From assembly GCA_004352715.1 (NCBI GenBank), contig SCFE01000040.1:350964-414963 (forward strand): 64,000 bases of DNA, in the 5' to 3' direction. Source of the DNA: Hofstenia miamia (lineage: Eukaryota > Xenacoelomorpha > Acoela). Every line of letters begins with the position of its first letter. Positions within the stretch are counted from its first letter, which is position 1. Shown here piece by piece: positions 23,820 to 34,866 of this stretch. The notes under the pieces were generated by a model that worked only from the letters and a program-made list of their open reading frames with translations, made no database searches and was not told the origin of the DNA. A program made the translations under genes and the position numbers.

Positions 23820-24244
23820 TAAGGTGACTCATAGTAAAGACTTTGAAGAATTGAATAATTGCAAATGTTGGTAATTGACAAACTACAATGCCAAACTTCT
23901 TTCAACTATTGCTGATTTTCAAACTAATATATTCATCTTGTACATCTCTAACAGTTGACTAACAGACACGTCTTAGCTCTTAAGTATCAATTCATTGCCA
24001 TCCCACTCTTAACCAATGCTATATGCTAAGCTTGTTATTCTTTCTATAATCTTTTTCAGGGTCTGATTAGTAGAAATGACTAGTAGTTGTAGAATAGCTT
24101 TTCTTAGACTGCAAATTTTGTTTAATTTTATGATTTAAGCGTGACTAATGTACTAAACACTACTCTTATATATGATGGCCATAGAGTCATGACTTCAGTT
24201 TAAGAGAAGTCTAGCATGTCACAATTATGATAAAATAGCTTCAA

Positions 24245-24485
24245 ATACTGTATGTCCCAAAAAGCTTAAGAATTTAAGTGGCAATAACTTTTAAATTATA
24301 GCAAATAGAATGATAGAAATAAACTACATGAAAGGAAAAATGTTATTTTTAAATTATCTTTCAATGCTATTTCAAAATGTCCATCTTGAGATGTAATGAA
24401 GACATTCAGTGAAGCAGAATAATGATCACGAAAAGCACGCATAGCAATTACAGCTATGGAGTCAACAATTTTACAGGCCATTTTT
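24245..24485 (-). pseudogene. Possible Tc1/mariner 3'-end remnant
   Basis: On the minus strand, a frame ending SLNVFITSQDGHFEIAL resembles the C-terminal '(N/D)GGH(F/I)E' tail of mariner-type transposases. About 100 bp further, at about 24250-24265, the sequence ends with CTTTTTGGGACAT, reminiscent of mariner termini. The body of the transposase is absent. Confidence 0.35.
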
Positions 24486-25398
24486 TTATCGGTTATAGTC
24501 GGTAGTTTTATTAGAAAAAGTTGTTCTTTAACATGGACCCAAAGAAAACATTAACGGATTGCAATATGGCGCCAATGAGACCATAAGAAAATTGAACCGT
24601 TTCGCAGAAATTCCGCTTTTAATACAAGTAACAATTACAGTGTGATCAGATATTTAAAAGAAAACAATTGATAGTTTTTTCAATGGCAACTTTGCAATCA
24701 TCTTTCTAGTCTTTGAATTGGAATTGGAATCAAATTTTTCTCCCACATATTCAATGTTTCACAGGCTTTTTATTGTACTTTTCTCCATTTCAACTTGTTT
24801 TTGTTCTAGTTTTTGATGAAGCCATTTTGCTTCAATTTCTAAAATGTTATTTCATTAACTGCGAGATCCCTTGATGTTTCTGATATTCTTTATACATTAA
24901 CTATTGCAATCTGCTTATTGTGTTAACTGCAACATTAATAAAGCAATGAATGAAACTTAATATAGCTTGCGACTATTGGAACGGAGTATACAGTACACGT
25001 CAAAAGAAATTTTGGAATTATTGCTTCCAGAAGTTTTAATTTATAATTCTTCTGCTATAGTTTAAACTGTATAGGTACTTTAAACCCTAAGCTTTGTCTT
25101 CGAGCACCTTGTATTACATTCTTGAATAAAATATTGATAATCTATGTAAATTCAAAACATTTAGAACATAAAATATTTAGCTTTCTTAGAGATAAACTAT
25201 TACTTTTTATTAAGTTCTTATAAACTAAGGATATATGAAACAACAATAATATCAACCTGGGTGACTTTTCGCATTTATGCAACATAAATATTTCATGGGG
25301 TTTGGCATGTCTGATGTTACAACTTTAATATCTACCATCACTTTTTGATAGTTCTCCAAATGTTAGGGAGGGTAGAAATGAGATTTTGCACACCTCCT

Positions 25399-25824
25399 AC
25401 ATATATATATATATATATTCTTCTTTTTGTTTTGCTCATAATTAAGGCAAGGGTACAATAGAGTATGACATCGAGCCCACAAATGCAAGAATCTTAAAGG
25501 GCTGGCTATACAAATTCACCAGAAGAGAAATAAAGGATAAATCACATCCAGGAGGACCCAATAAGCGTGGTGACCATGACAAAATGGCAACAACATCCAT
25601 TACAGCAGATCACTATATTCTAATAAGTCGAAAATACGATGAATTGGAAATATCACAATCGCAATTATCAGGGCTGTGAATGAACAATAATTGAAATTGT
25701 TTATTATACTCGTTCTTATTGTATTTCTTTATACCAATACACGTTTATCAAATATAAAGTTTTTTTTGAAGATTATTGTAGGGAATTACGTACCAGACTA
25801 TATATATATATATATATATATATA
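25399..25824. repeat. Segment bracketed by (TA)n tracts
   Basis: TA runs at 25399-25420 and 25799-25824 flank 380 bp of mildly GC-richer sequence with no identified product. Confidence 0.5.
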
Positions 25825-26002
25825 GGTACTGGTTCCTAGTATCGGCCAGCTCTCCCGTTTTCGTGTTTACTAGTGTTCACTAGTTATTTGTACATATTGT
25901 CTAGAGTTAAAATTATATATAAGAGACCTAAGCAATTGTAAATAGAGAAACAGTTAGCCGCGTTCTCTTAATCAGCGTACTTCCCAGCAACCTAGCGCTT
26001 GT

Positions 26003-26004
<2 letters not shown>

Positions 26005-26037
<33 letters not shown>

Positions 26038-26245
26038 NNNNNNNNNNNNNNNNNNNNNNNNNNNNNNNNNNNNNNNNNNNNNNNNNNNNNNNNNNNNNNN
26101 NNNNNNNNNNNNNNNNNNNNNNNNNNNNNNNNNNNNNNNNNNNNNNNNNNNNNNNNNNNNNNNNNNNNNNNNNNNNNNNNNNNNNNNNNNNNNNNNNNNN
26201 NNNNNNNNNNNNNNNNNNNNNNNNNNNNNNNNNTATATATATATA
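26005..26245. repeat. (TA)n tract containing a 196-bp assembly gap
   Basis: A TA run enters and leaves an N-gap at 26038-26233. Open frames across it are artefacts of the Ns. The true TA length is unknown. Confidence 0.95.
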
Positions 26246-26429
26246 CATGAAAGATTCTTAAGACTAAATATTGGGTTTGCATAATGAGTATAAAATCTTT
26301 TATTATCAACGTGTTTGAACATTCTAATTTGTCATTTTCAAGATAATAATTAACCGCCGTTTTTTCCTTTTTCAAAATATATTTAGCTTGCTAATGTCTT
26401 TTTGTTTGTTCATTAAAGGTCTTTCAAAG

Positions 26430-26592
26430 TATTTAAATGCAATATTTTTCGCTATTTTTATTTCTGAATTAAGTGCTTAAATGTCGTCTGGTCTCGCCGA
26501 TATATGAATACTTACATTCATCACAGCTGTAAATATAGACGAGTCCAGATGACAAATCAATGGGTACTTTATCTATCAACTCCATAAATGTT
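26430..26592 (-). pseudogene. Penelope-like GIY-YIG endonuclease fragment
   Basis: The minus-strand translation from about 26590 reads TVQTFMELIDKVPIDLSSGL, then YIYSCDECKYSYIGETRRHL, with a stop shortly afterwards followed by FRNKNSEKYC. The Y-x-C-x-x-C...YIG-x-T-x-R-x-L layout is the GIY-YIG nuclease that forms the C-terminal domain of Penelope-like retroelement proteins, where it nicks target DNA. It lies head-to-head with the RT fragment that begins at about 26590 on the other strand. In an intact element it would be downstream of RT on the same strand, so one piece has been inverted. Confidence 0.75.
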
Positions 26593-27235
26593 TGGACAGT
26601 ATTCTTAAACAATTTGTTCCAAATAAATATGTTCTGAAAAATTCTGAAGACTTAATTAAAAAGTTAGAAGATCTTAATACCAAGAAAGTTGAAATTCTTC
26701 ATTTTGTAAGCTATGATGTGAAATCTCTTTTTACTAATATACCACTGGAAAAAACTATAAAGCACATTTTGAACATTATTCCTGAGAACAGTTTAGAAAT
26801 CAATCATCAAGTTTTACATCAACTATTAAACTTAGCTTGCAAACATGTCCTTTTTATATTCAATAATATTTTATACAAACAAATTGATGGTATGCCAATG
26901 GGATCTCCCCTAAACCCTACAATGGCTAATTTTGCAATGAACCTAATTGAAAATGAAATAGAAAGTCATGAACATCAATCTATCATCGATATGTTGATGA
27001 TATCATTGCCGCATTTAAAACAAAAGAAAAAGCTGATAATTTTTAAAATTTTTTTAATAACATCTGTAAAGAACTGCAATTTACAATTAATCATGAAATT
27101 GATAATAGTTTGAACTTTCTAGATATCACAATCTAAAGAATAAAAATGAACTAATTACAAATTGGTATCAAAACAGATCTTTATATACCATTTAAGTCAT
27201 ACTATGATGTTCATAAGAAAAATACAGTATAGTCC
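26590..27235 (+). pseudogene. Penelope-like reverse transcriptase fragment
   Basis: The first 140 codons (from about 26592) are open and contain FVSYDVKSLFTNIPLEKTI, the RT motif with the first catalytic Asp in the wording typical of Penelope-like elements. They also contain LYKQIDGMPMGSPLNPTMAN (palm/primer-grip region). After a one-base frame change near 26980 the sequence continues YVDDIIAAFKTKEKADNF, the YVDD catalytic box, then INHEIDNSLNFLDIT. Premature stops and the frameshift make it inactive. Penelope-like elements prime on target DNA 3' ends and insert without ordinary LTRs. The body is cut by the 1,000-N gap. Confidence 0.85.
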
Positions 27236-27476
27236 CAGACAGTTGAAACTTGCAAAACTTATAAATATGATATAAGTATGACACAAATATTTATAAGTCA
27301 CTTATAAGTCACTTGCATGTTTTGGTGGGATTTGCAAGTAATGCATTTTACTTATAAGTTATTTATAAGAATAAACATTCTACTTATATGTAATTATAAG
27401 TAAATTAATATACTACAAAATTTTTTTTTTTTAAAAATATCCAAAATTTAAAATTTTCAATAAAATTGTTCAAACA

Positions 27477-28476
27477 NNNNNNNNNNNNNNNNNNNNNNNN
27501 NNNNNNNNNNNNNNNNNNNNNNNNNNNNNNNNNNNNNNNNNNNNNNNNNNNNNNNNNNNNNNNNNNNNNNNNNNNNNNNNNNNNNNNNNNNNNNNNNNNN
27601 NNNNNNNNNNNNNNNNNNNNNNNNNNNNNNNNNNNNNNNNNNNNNNNNNNNNNNNNNNNNNNNNNNNNNNNNNNNNNNNNNNNNNNNNNNNNNNNNNNNN
27701 NNNNNNNNNNNNNNNNNNNNNNNNNNNNNNNNNNNNNNNNNNNNNNNNNNNNNNNNNNNNNNNNNNNNNNNNNNNNNNNNNNNNNNNNNNNNNNNNNNNN
27801 NNNNNNNNNNNNNNNNNNNNNNNNNNNNNNNNNNNNNNNNNNNNNNNNNNNNNNNNNNNNNNNNNNNNNNNNNNNNNNNNNNNNNNNNNNNNNNNNNNNN
27901 NNNNNNNNNNNNNNNNNNNNNNNNNNNNNNNNNNNNNNNNNNNNNNNNNNNNNNNNNNNNNNNNNNNNNNNNNNNNNNNNNNNNNNNNNNNNNNNNNNNN
28001 NNNNNNNNNNNNNNNNNNNNNNNNNNNNNNNNNNNNNNNNNNNNNNNNNNNNNNNNNNNNNNNNNNNNNNNNNNNNNNNNNNNNNNNNNNNNNNNNNNNN
28101 NNNNNNNNNNNNNNNNNNNNNNNNNNNNNNNNNNNNNNNNNNNNNNNNNNNNNNNNNNNNNNNNNNNNNNNNNNNNNNNNNNNNNNNNNNNNNNNNNNNN
28201 NNNNNNNNNNNNNNNNNNNNNNNNNNNNNNNNNNNNNNNNNNNNNNNNNNNNNNNNNNNNNNNNNNNNNNNNNNNNNNNNNNNNNNNNNNNNNNNNNNNN
28301 NNNNNNNNNNNNNNNNNNNNNNNNNNNNNNNNNNNNNNNNNNNNNNNNNNNNNNNNNNNNNNNNNNNNNNNNNNNNNNNNNNNNNNNNNNNNNNNNNNNN
28401 NNNNNNNNNNNNNNNNNNNNNNNNNNNNNNNNNNNNNNNNNNNNNNNNNNNNNNNNNNNNNNNNNNNNNNNNNNNN
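27477..28476. other. Assembly gap, exactly 1,000 N
   Basis: The round length suggests a default scaffold gap of unknown true size. Long open frames across it are artefacts. Confidence 0.99.
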
Positions 28477-28505
28477 GATCTAAACCTTCTCACTTTTACA
28501 TAAAG

Positions 28506-28507
<2 letters not shown>

Positions 28508-28539
<32 letters not shown>
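28508..28539. repeat. (TA)n microsatellite
   Basis: TA run just after the assembly gap. Confidence 0.95.
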
Positions 28540-28542
<3 letters not shown>

Positions 28543-28578
28543 GAACTTAAAATATATGTATAAAGCATTATTGCTAAC

Positions 28579-28715
28579 CGTATTCAAAGAAAGCTGCCTT
28601 GTTCTCAGCTTTCTCAATTCTCGTTTTAAATCAGAGAGAACATCTGTCAACTTTACGAACAATTTATTGTTCCGTTCCATTGCTGCAAGTAGTTGCATTT
28701 CGATATTTGACCTAC
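28579..28715 (-). CDS. Candidate internal exon: charged coiled-coil segment
   Basis: 137-bp minus-strand exon between an ATATTAG acceptor and an ACG|GTTAGC donor. It opens by completing a Gly codon from exon 28757-28834 and ends in phase 0. It encodes a strongly helical segment including QLLAAMERNNKLFVKLTDVL and LKRELRKLRTRQ, with heptad-like leucines. That is typical of a C-terminal helical region in a nuclear or DNA-binding protein, but I cannot assign a family. The next exon would lie in or beyond the 1-kb gap. The plus-strand frame across this interval is a shadow. Confidence 0.5.
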
Positions 28716-28756
28716 CTAATATGAATATAAATATAAATAATTATTTTATCGCATAC

Positions 28757-28834
28757 CAGTATTCACAGAAGATTGTGAAATGTTCTCATTGTCCTGAGAG
28801 GTAGTCGCTTGGAATTGAGAAGGAGTTTGGCAAT
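28757..28834 (-). CDS. Candidate internal exon: Ser/Thr/Gln-rich linker
   Basis: 78-bp minus-strand exon preceded by ACATGTATAACAG and followed by the donor ACTG|GTATGC. It encodes a low-complexity hydrophilic linker including TPSQFQATTSQDNENISQSS. The intron to the next exon (28756-28716) would be only 41 bp, but it restores the frame exactly. No start or first exon was found upstream. Confidence 0.45.
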
Positions 28835-28889
28835 CTGTTATACATGTTTCATTTTTTTTTTTTGCAATTTAACTGTAATTACTTATAAA

Positions 28890-29085
28890 TCTTTCCATTT
28901 TTGAAAAGTTTCGATTGTCTGGGGTGTCTAGTAGATAGAATATTTACAAGTAGTTCAAATTATGAAAATCTAACAAAGAGCCTAGACAAACTCATTAATG
29001 ATGTAATGAAAAATGGTTATCCACAAGAATTAATTAACAAAGTGGTAAATGCTAAATTCAAATACAACAATAAGCGAGGGTAAAT
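28890..29085 (+). pseudogene. Penelope-like element, fragment downstream of RT
   Basis: The frame reads RIFTSSSNYENLTKSLDKLI, then KNGYPQELINKVV. In Penelope-like proteins the segment after the RT core has an 'R-x-C/F-S/T...F...L...L..RGYP..LI' pattern. It is on the same strand as the RT at 26590-27235 and is probably its continuation across the gap, with later insertions. It ends at a TAA at about 29081. Confidence 0.55.
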
Positions 29086-29581
29086 AAAATGCAAATTGCC
29101 AAAAATCAATCAAGTATTTTCTTTGAAGAACAGAAGGATTGCTTCGGCATATAGAAAGTTTTAGAAACGACATAAAAATGCAAGAATCATTTAGTGCAAT
29201 CGTTTACAATATATTATGTCATGCGGTAGATAGCACTCAGACTCGATTTTCGTACGCCATCGAGTGATAGAAATATTTTGCAGAAGGTAATATTTCATGA
29301 ACAAAATGCATAGTCGATGGAAAGTTATGTCACAGGTTTTTTAAGCGGCAGACTCCACGGTTATGCAAATCATGTTTGTTTTCGATACTTCATAGTTGAT
29401 CTGTAAGTCTCAATCATTCCAAAGACGTTTTGCAACCGATCACAGGGAAAAGTATCTCGATTATTACAAATGGAGTGATCATTTAAACAAGCAGAGAGTG
29501 CATTGAGTGCTTGCCCTTCAAAGAGATTTTCAATGAAAGGTATAACAACCATAGCGCCACCTAATGTGTAGAAGTGTTTAA

Positions 29582-29762
29582 TTACTGGTGAAACCAACTT
29601 GGAAAAAGTCCATTTTGCATCATGATACGACAATGCATCGCTACACAGTTGCAGTAGCAAACAAACTAGTTGCCCGTTGTGGTTAGACGTTCTTGAACCA
29701 CTAAATTCGCCTGATCTAGCCTTTTTCTTGTTCCCGCGACTAAAAAACTAATAAAAGGGCTA
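29582..29762 (+). pseudogene. mariner transposase fragment (catalytic region)
   Basis: The frame reads WKKSILHHDTTMHRYTVAVA, matching the LHHDNAPAH box around the second catalytic Asp of mariner transposase. After a one-base frame change, 29683-29750 reads LDVLEPLNSPDLAFFLFPRL, matching the (Y)SPDLAP-x-D-F-F-LFP box at the third catalytic Asp. The DF pair is deleted and stops follow, so it is inactive. The minus-strand open frame 29660-29370 is mostly its antisense shadow. Confidence 0.8.
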
Positions 29763-29764
29763 AA

Positions 29765-31030
29765 AGTTCCTATTTTGAATTATTGTGATATAAGTTTTGT
29801 AATGCCCTCTCAGTTTGATCGCTACGGTGCTAAAAGCCAGGCTTGTAGTAGTGTTTTGTGTACACAACATAACATGACGCAACAATTTTACCTTTGTTGT
29901 GTGAAACGTAAAAATCCAGGTTCCTAAAATTTGCCATTTTACCTTTCAAATACTAATTTGAAAGGTATTTGTATTACTATTAGCAATTCAATGGCCTCAA
30001 GTTTTTCTATCAAAAGACATGATCACATATGGTCGTCATTCCGCATGCGCATCTATTTTTGGTGCCGAAATGAGATTAAATGTGCCTAAAATTAGTCATT
30101 ATTAATCCAATTTAATACTCAATTGAGATATTACAGACGCATAATGCTTACCAATTATTTTAATTTGCAAATATACAAAATAACGATATATTTAATCAAC
30201 TTCGTCCTGGTCCAGTTCCTCTTTTTGTTTTTTGGTCCAAGTCTCGCAGTACTCTAATTGAACACCTATATTTTGTTATTTAAAAATATTTGATGTAAGA
30301 TGGAGGTCTAAGCATTTGGTATCACTGAACGTCTTTTTCATTGAATACATTTATGACTCTGTTGTGCTTTGTTGTGTGAAAAAATCCACATAAAAGCAAG
30401 CCTGCTAAATGCGCTAAAAACAGTGAATCCATAGAAGTTAGGATTTTTTTAAAAACAAGATAAGTTATGTTGAATGCATTCATGCAACAATTAATTATAA
30501 ATATACAAAACCAACTCTGCGGCCAGCCTAGATTAAAACGTTTCTCCAAGCAATATATGTTTTTACTTAAATCATTATCGCCTTAAAATCAATTTCTTTA
30601 GTCACTTACCCGGAATTCCGGCGCATTATTTCCGTTATTTCCTAAATATCTATCATATAAATCTTTTTTATGTAGATCTTTAATTTTTGGATAAATTGAT
30701 AAGTAAGCTTTCAATATAATTTTAAACTTTTAGTTCCTTAAACATATAATGTTTCGTAAACAGCAACAGCAGTACCTAGTAAAAACTAGCAATCAGCATA
30801 TTAAAATTACAGAACTTTAGCATCTAAAACTGTTTTATATTTCTTCTAAAAATGTTTTAACAATATATTATTCTAAAATTTATATTTGGGTAAACCAGAG
30901 TCCTTATATTTATTAAATGCTGAAGAGAAGATTCCTAGCATCGTCGTACCTTATCTTTGATATGTAAAACATAATTCAAGCATACATGTATAATATGTTT
31001 ACATGCTATCTCTCGCTTTCTACATAGACT
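29765..31030. other. AT-rich intergenic region, no gene seen
   Basis: Frames close often. A short palindromic CTTTCAAATACTAATTTGAAAG occurs at about 29943-29964. Nothing else is recognised. Confidence 0.4.
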
Positions 31031-33462
31031 TAAAAGCCCTTTAATTCATTTATACTAGTTGACACCAGTCAAACCAGGATTAGCGTAGATCAAAAAATTT
31101 TAATCATATCATACAATGGCTTCATAATGTAGTACTTGGATCTCTATGTTACTACAAGAGGAGTGATATTCTGAGTTATAGTTAAAAGCCCTTTAATTCA
31201 TTTATACTAGTTGACACCAGTCAAACCAGGATTAGCGTAGATCAAAAAATTTTAATCATATCATACAATGGCTTCATAATGTAGTACTTGGATCTCTATG
31301 TTACTACAAGAGGAGTGATATTCTGAGTTATAGTTAAAAGCCCTTTAATTCATTTATACTAGTTGACACCAGTCAAACCAGGATTAGCGTAGATCAAAAA
31401 ATTTTAATCATATCATACAATGGCTTCATAATGTAGTACTTGGATCTCTATGTTACTACAAGAGGAGTGATATTCTGAGTTATAGTTAAAAGCCCTTTAA
31501 TTCATTTATACTAGTTGACACCAGTCAAACCAGGATTAGCGTAGATCAAAAAATTTTAATCATATCATACAATGGCTTCATAATGTAGTACTTGGATCTC
31601 TATGTTACTACAAGAGGAGTGATATTCTGAGTTATAGTTAAAAGCCCTTTAATTCATTTATACTAGTTGACACCAGTCAAACCAGGATTAGCGTAGATCA
31701 AAAAATTTTAATCATATCATACAATGGCTTCATAATGTAGTACTTGGATCTCTATGTTACTACAAGAGGAGTGATATTCTGAGTTATAGTTAAAAGCCCT
31801 TTAATTCATTTATACTAGTTGACACCAGTCAAACCAGGATTAGCGTAGATCAAAAAATTTTAATCATATCATACAATGGCTTCATAATGTAGTACTTGGA
31901 TCTCTATGTTACTACAAGAGGAGTGATATTCTGAGTTATAGTTAAAAGCCCTTTAATTCATTTATACTAGTTGACACCAGTCAAACCAGGATTAGCGTAG
32001 ATCAAAAAATTTTAATCATATCATACAATGGCTTCATAATGTAGTACTTGGATCTCTATGTTACTACAAGAGGAGTGATATTCTGAGTTATAGTTAAAAG
32101 CCCTTTAATTCATTTATACTAGTTGACACCAGTCAAACCAGGATTAGCGTAGATCAAAAAATTTTAATCATATCATACAATGGCTTCATAATGTAGTACT
32201 TGGATCTCTATGTTACTACAAGAGGAGTGATATTCTGAGTTATAGTTAAAAGCCCTTTAATTCATTTATACTAGTTGACACCAGTCAAACCAGGATTAGC
32301 GTAGATCAAAAAATTTTAATCATATCATACAATGGCTTCATAATGTAGTACTTGGATCTCTATGTTACTACAAGAGGAGTGATATTCTGAGTTATAGTTA
32401 AAAGCCCTTTAATTCATTTATACTAGTTGACACCAGTCAAACCAGGATTAGCGTAGATCAAAAAATTTTAATCATATCATACAATGGCTTCATAATGTAG
32501 TACTTGGATCTCTATGTTACTACAAGAGGAGTGATATTCTGAGTTATAGTTAAAAGCCCTTTAATTCATTTATACTAGTTGACACCAGTCAAACCAGGAT
32601 TAGCGTAGATCAAAAAATTTTAATCATATCATACAATGGCTTCATAATGTAGTACTTGGATCTCTATGTTACTACAAGAGGAGTGATATTCTGAGTTATA
32701 GTTAAAAGCCCTTTAATTCATTTATACTAGTTGACACCAGTCAAACCAGGATTAGCGTAGATCAAAAAATTTTAATCATATCATACAATGGCTTCATAAT
32801 GTAGTACTTGGATCTCTATGTTACTACAAGAGGAGTGATATTCTGAGTTATAGTTAAAAGCCCTTTAATTCATTTATACTAGTTGACACCAGTCAAACCA
32901 GGATTAGCGTAGATCAAAAAATTTTAATCATATCATACAATGGCTTCATAATGTAGTACTTGGATCTCTATGTTACTACAAGAGGAGTGATATTCTGAGT
33001 TATAGTTAAAAGCCCTTTAATTCATTTATACTAGTTGACACCAGTCAAACCAGGATTAGCGTAGATCAAAAAATTTTAATCATATCATACAATGGCTTCA
33101 TAATGTAGTACTTGGATCTCTATGTTACTACAAGAGGAGTGATATTCTGAGTTATAGTTAAAAGCCCTTTAATTCATTTATACTAGTTGACACCAGTCAA
33201 ACCAGGATTAGCGTAGATCAAAAAATTTTAATCATATCATACAATGGCTTCATAATGTAGTACTTGGATCTCTATGTTACTACAAGAGGAGTGATATTCT
33301 GAGTTATAGTTAAAAGCCCTTTAATTCATTTATACTAGTTGACACCAGTCAAACCAGGATTAGCGTAGATCAAAAAATTTTAATCATATCATACAATGGC
33401 TTCATAATGTAGTACTTGGATCTCTATGTTACTACAAGAGGAGTGATATTCTGAGTTATAGT
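31031..33462. repeat. Satellite array, 16 x 152 bp
   Basis: TAAAAGCCCTTTAATTCATT recurs every 152 bp (31031, 31183, 31335 and so on). The array stops after exactly 16 units, at 33463. The monomers look identical by eye. Each has a TTGAC-ACCA-GTCAA hairpin. There is no open frame through the monomer. It shares no sequence with the 135-bp satellite, and it ends only about 220 bp upstream of the SPFH gene. Confidence 0.97.
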
Positions 33463-33639
33463 TTTCAAAGAAGTACTTTTTATGAAATCTAAATGTTCCA
33501 ATATATTAGGAGAAATTTGCTACAACATTGCAATGCACTTGTATTGCAATATAATCCGAGTTCGATTAAATAGTTCAGCAAGGTCGAAATAATGTATATT
33601 CCATGCACTTACTATTCTCTAATTGCATGCAATTGTTGT

Positions 33640-33654
33640 TGTTGTTTATCATAG
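33640..33654 (+). promoter_or_regulatory. Splice acceptor in front of the SPFH gene
   Basis: TTGTTGTTGTTTATCATAG runs up to 33654, a good pyrimidine-rich acceptor 27 nt before the start codon. It could be the end of a 5'-UTR intron or a spliced-leader trans-splicing site. Confidence 0.5.
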
Positions 33655-33681
33655 ATGTTGACTTTGCAAAAGCAAAAGTAA
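33655..33681 (+). CDS. Eight-codon upstream ORF abutting the SPFH start
   Basis: ATG at 33655, directly after the acceptor, encodes Met-Leu-Thr-Leu-Gln-Lys-Gln-Lys and ends with TAA at 33679-33681. It is in the same frame as the main ORF, whose ATG begins at the very next base. If transcripts include it, ribosomes must skip it or reinitiate. A translational-control role is inferred, not shown. Confidence 0.35.
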   Translation: MLTLQKQK

Positions 33682-34698
33682 ATGAGCAGAGAAAAACACA
33701 TCGGTGTTGTACATATTGGTGAGTCAACTACTGACAGCTTAGAACCGGAAAAGCTAAGAGATATTCGACAAACATTTCAAACCTGCAATATGAAATATAC
33801 AATCACAGGTTTTTCAATAGCACTGTTCATAATCGGCTGCCTTATCACTTTAATAATATATCCGAATCTGAGCTTTGTTCGCTATAACGAAGTGGCGTTT
33901 AAGAAAAACACCTTTTCCAATGATGTCGATGAGTCAAAGGCTTATGGTAAGGGAGTATATTTTTGGGGATTTTTCAACTCTCCAATTGCCTTTCCTGCAA
34001 CATACAACGTCCTGCATTTTAAATTAGGCGTTGCTTCAAAAAAGGGATTGAATTTCGACTTAAACTGTGATGTTTATTATAGATTGAATACTACAAATTT
34101 ACCAGAAATCTTTAGTCGACTTGGAAGAGCCTATGAACCAAGATTTCGTGATATGATTAAATCAGCTGTAAAAAACACTGCCGTTCATTACACAGTTGAT
34201 GAGTTCATCCACGATCGTGTCAACATCACGCGAGCAATGAGAGAACGTATTAATTTGGAGATTAGCCATCATCATCTGGAAATTGAAAGCGGAAAATTTT
34301 TAGTACAAGAAGTCAGTTTTCCTGATCAAATTAAAGATAAATTTAGGAATACAGCAGTCCAGCTTCTGCAAAATGAGCAGGCGTCATTACAGCAAGAAAT
34401 TGATTCCGTAAGAAAAGTAACGGAAACAATGGTTGAAGAGATTAACAAAAATATCACTCTTGTTAGAAATGAAGCAAATGCTCTCTATGAAACTGACGTG
34501 AACAAAGCAGAAGAAATAGGAAAAACTACGCGTCAACAAGCTGTAACAGATGGTATGAAAAAACTTTTTGATGAACTTAACATCAATGCTCAAACCGATA
34601 AGGATTTAGCCAAGAAAATTTTGGAATACTATACAATAATTGAAAACCAAAACATGAAGGTAATTGAAGGAAATGGAAACTATGTTCTTAATTTTTAA
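33682..34698 (+). CDS. SPFH/Band 7-domain membrane protein, single exon, 338 aa
   Basis: Intact ORF with an N-terminal cytoplasmic tail and one membrane segment (about residues 40-60, SIALFIIGCLITLIIYPNLS). An SPFH/Band 7 domain follows (about 62-240), containing DVYYRLNTTNLPEIFSRLG and FRDMIKSAVKNTAVHYT, the arrangement of prohibitin/stomatin/flotillin relatives. A charged helical region (about 222-300, rich in Glu/Gln/Lys, including NEQASLQQEIDSVRKVTE) probably forms the coiled coil by which SPFH proteins make ring oligomers. The C-terminus is short. Family members scaffold membrane microdomains or regulate membrane proteins. The membrane anchor, rather than a hairpin, favours a single-pass topology with the SPFH domain outside the cytosol or in a lumen; side not determined. 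An AATAAA lies at 34867, about 170 bp past the stop. No intron is needed. I cannot assign it to a named subfamily. Confidence 0.88.
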   Translation: MSREKHIGVVHIGESTTDSLEPEKLRDIRQTFQTCNMKYTITGFSIALFIIGCLITLIIYPNLSFVRYNEVAFKKNTFSNDVDESKAYGKGVYFWGFFNSPIAFPATYNVLHFKLGVASKKGLNFDLNCDVYYRLNTTNLPEIFSRLGRAYEPRFRDMIKSAVKNTAVHYTVDEFIHDRVNITRAMRERINLEISHHHLEIESGKFLVQEVSFPDQIKDKFRNTAVQLLQNEQASLQQEIDSVRKVTETMVEEINKNITLVRNEANALYETDVNKAEEIGKTTRQQAVTDGMKKLFDELNINAQTDKDLAKKILEYYTIIENQNMKVIEGNGNYVLNF

Positions 34699-34866
34699 TA
34701 GTATGTATTTAATTGAATGATTCATATAGAGTTTTGGATTATTGTAATTTTAGTTATTATGTACATTATTATTCAAGTTCATTTTAAAAGTGTGTTCTTT
34801 CAAAAATATTCCCAATGCTAGCTTGAAATGATTCTAATTACATTGTTTTTTATCTCATTATACCGT

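Noticed and set aside
27405-28568. 345-387 codon open frames
   Set aside because: They run through the 1,000-N assembly gap; no real coding sequence supports them. The same holds for frames across 26038-26233.
29370-29660. Minus-strand 96-codon gene
   Set aside because: The plus strand of the same interval encodes mariner transposase motifs; the minus frame is mostly antisense to it and has no motif.
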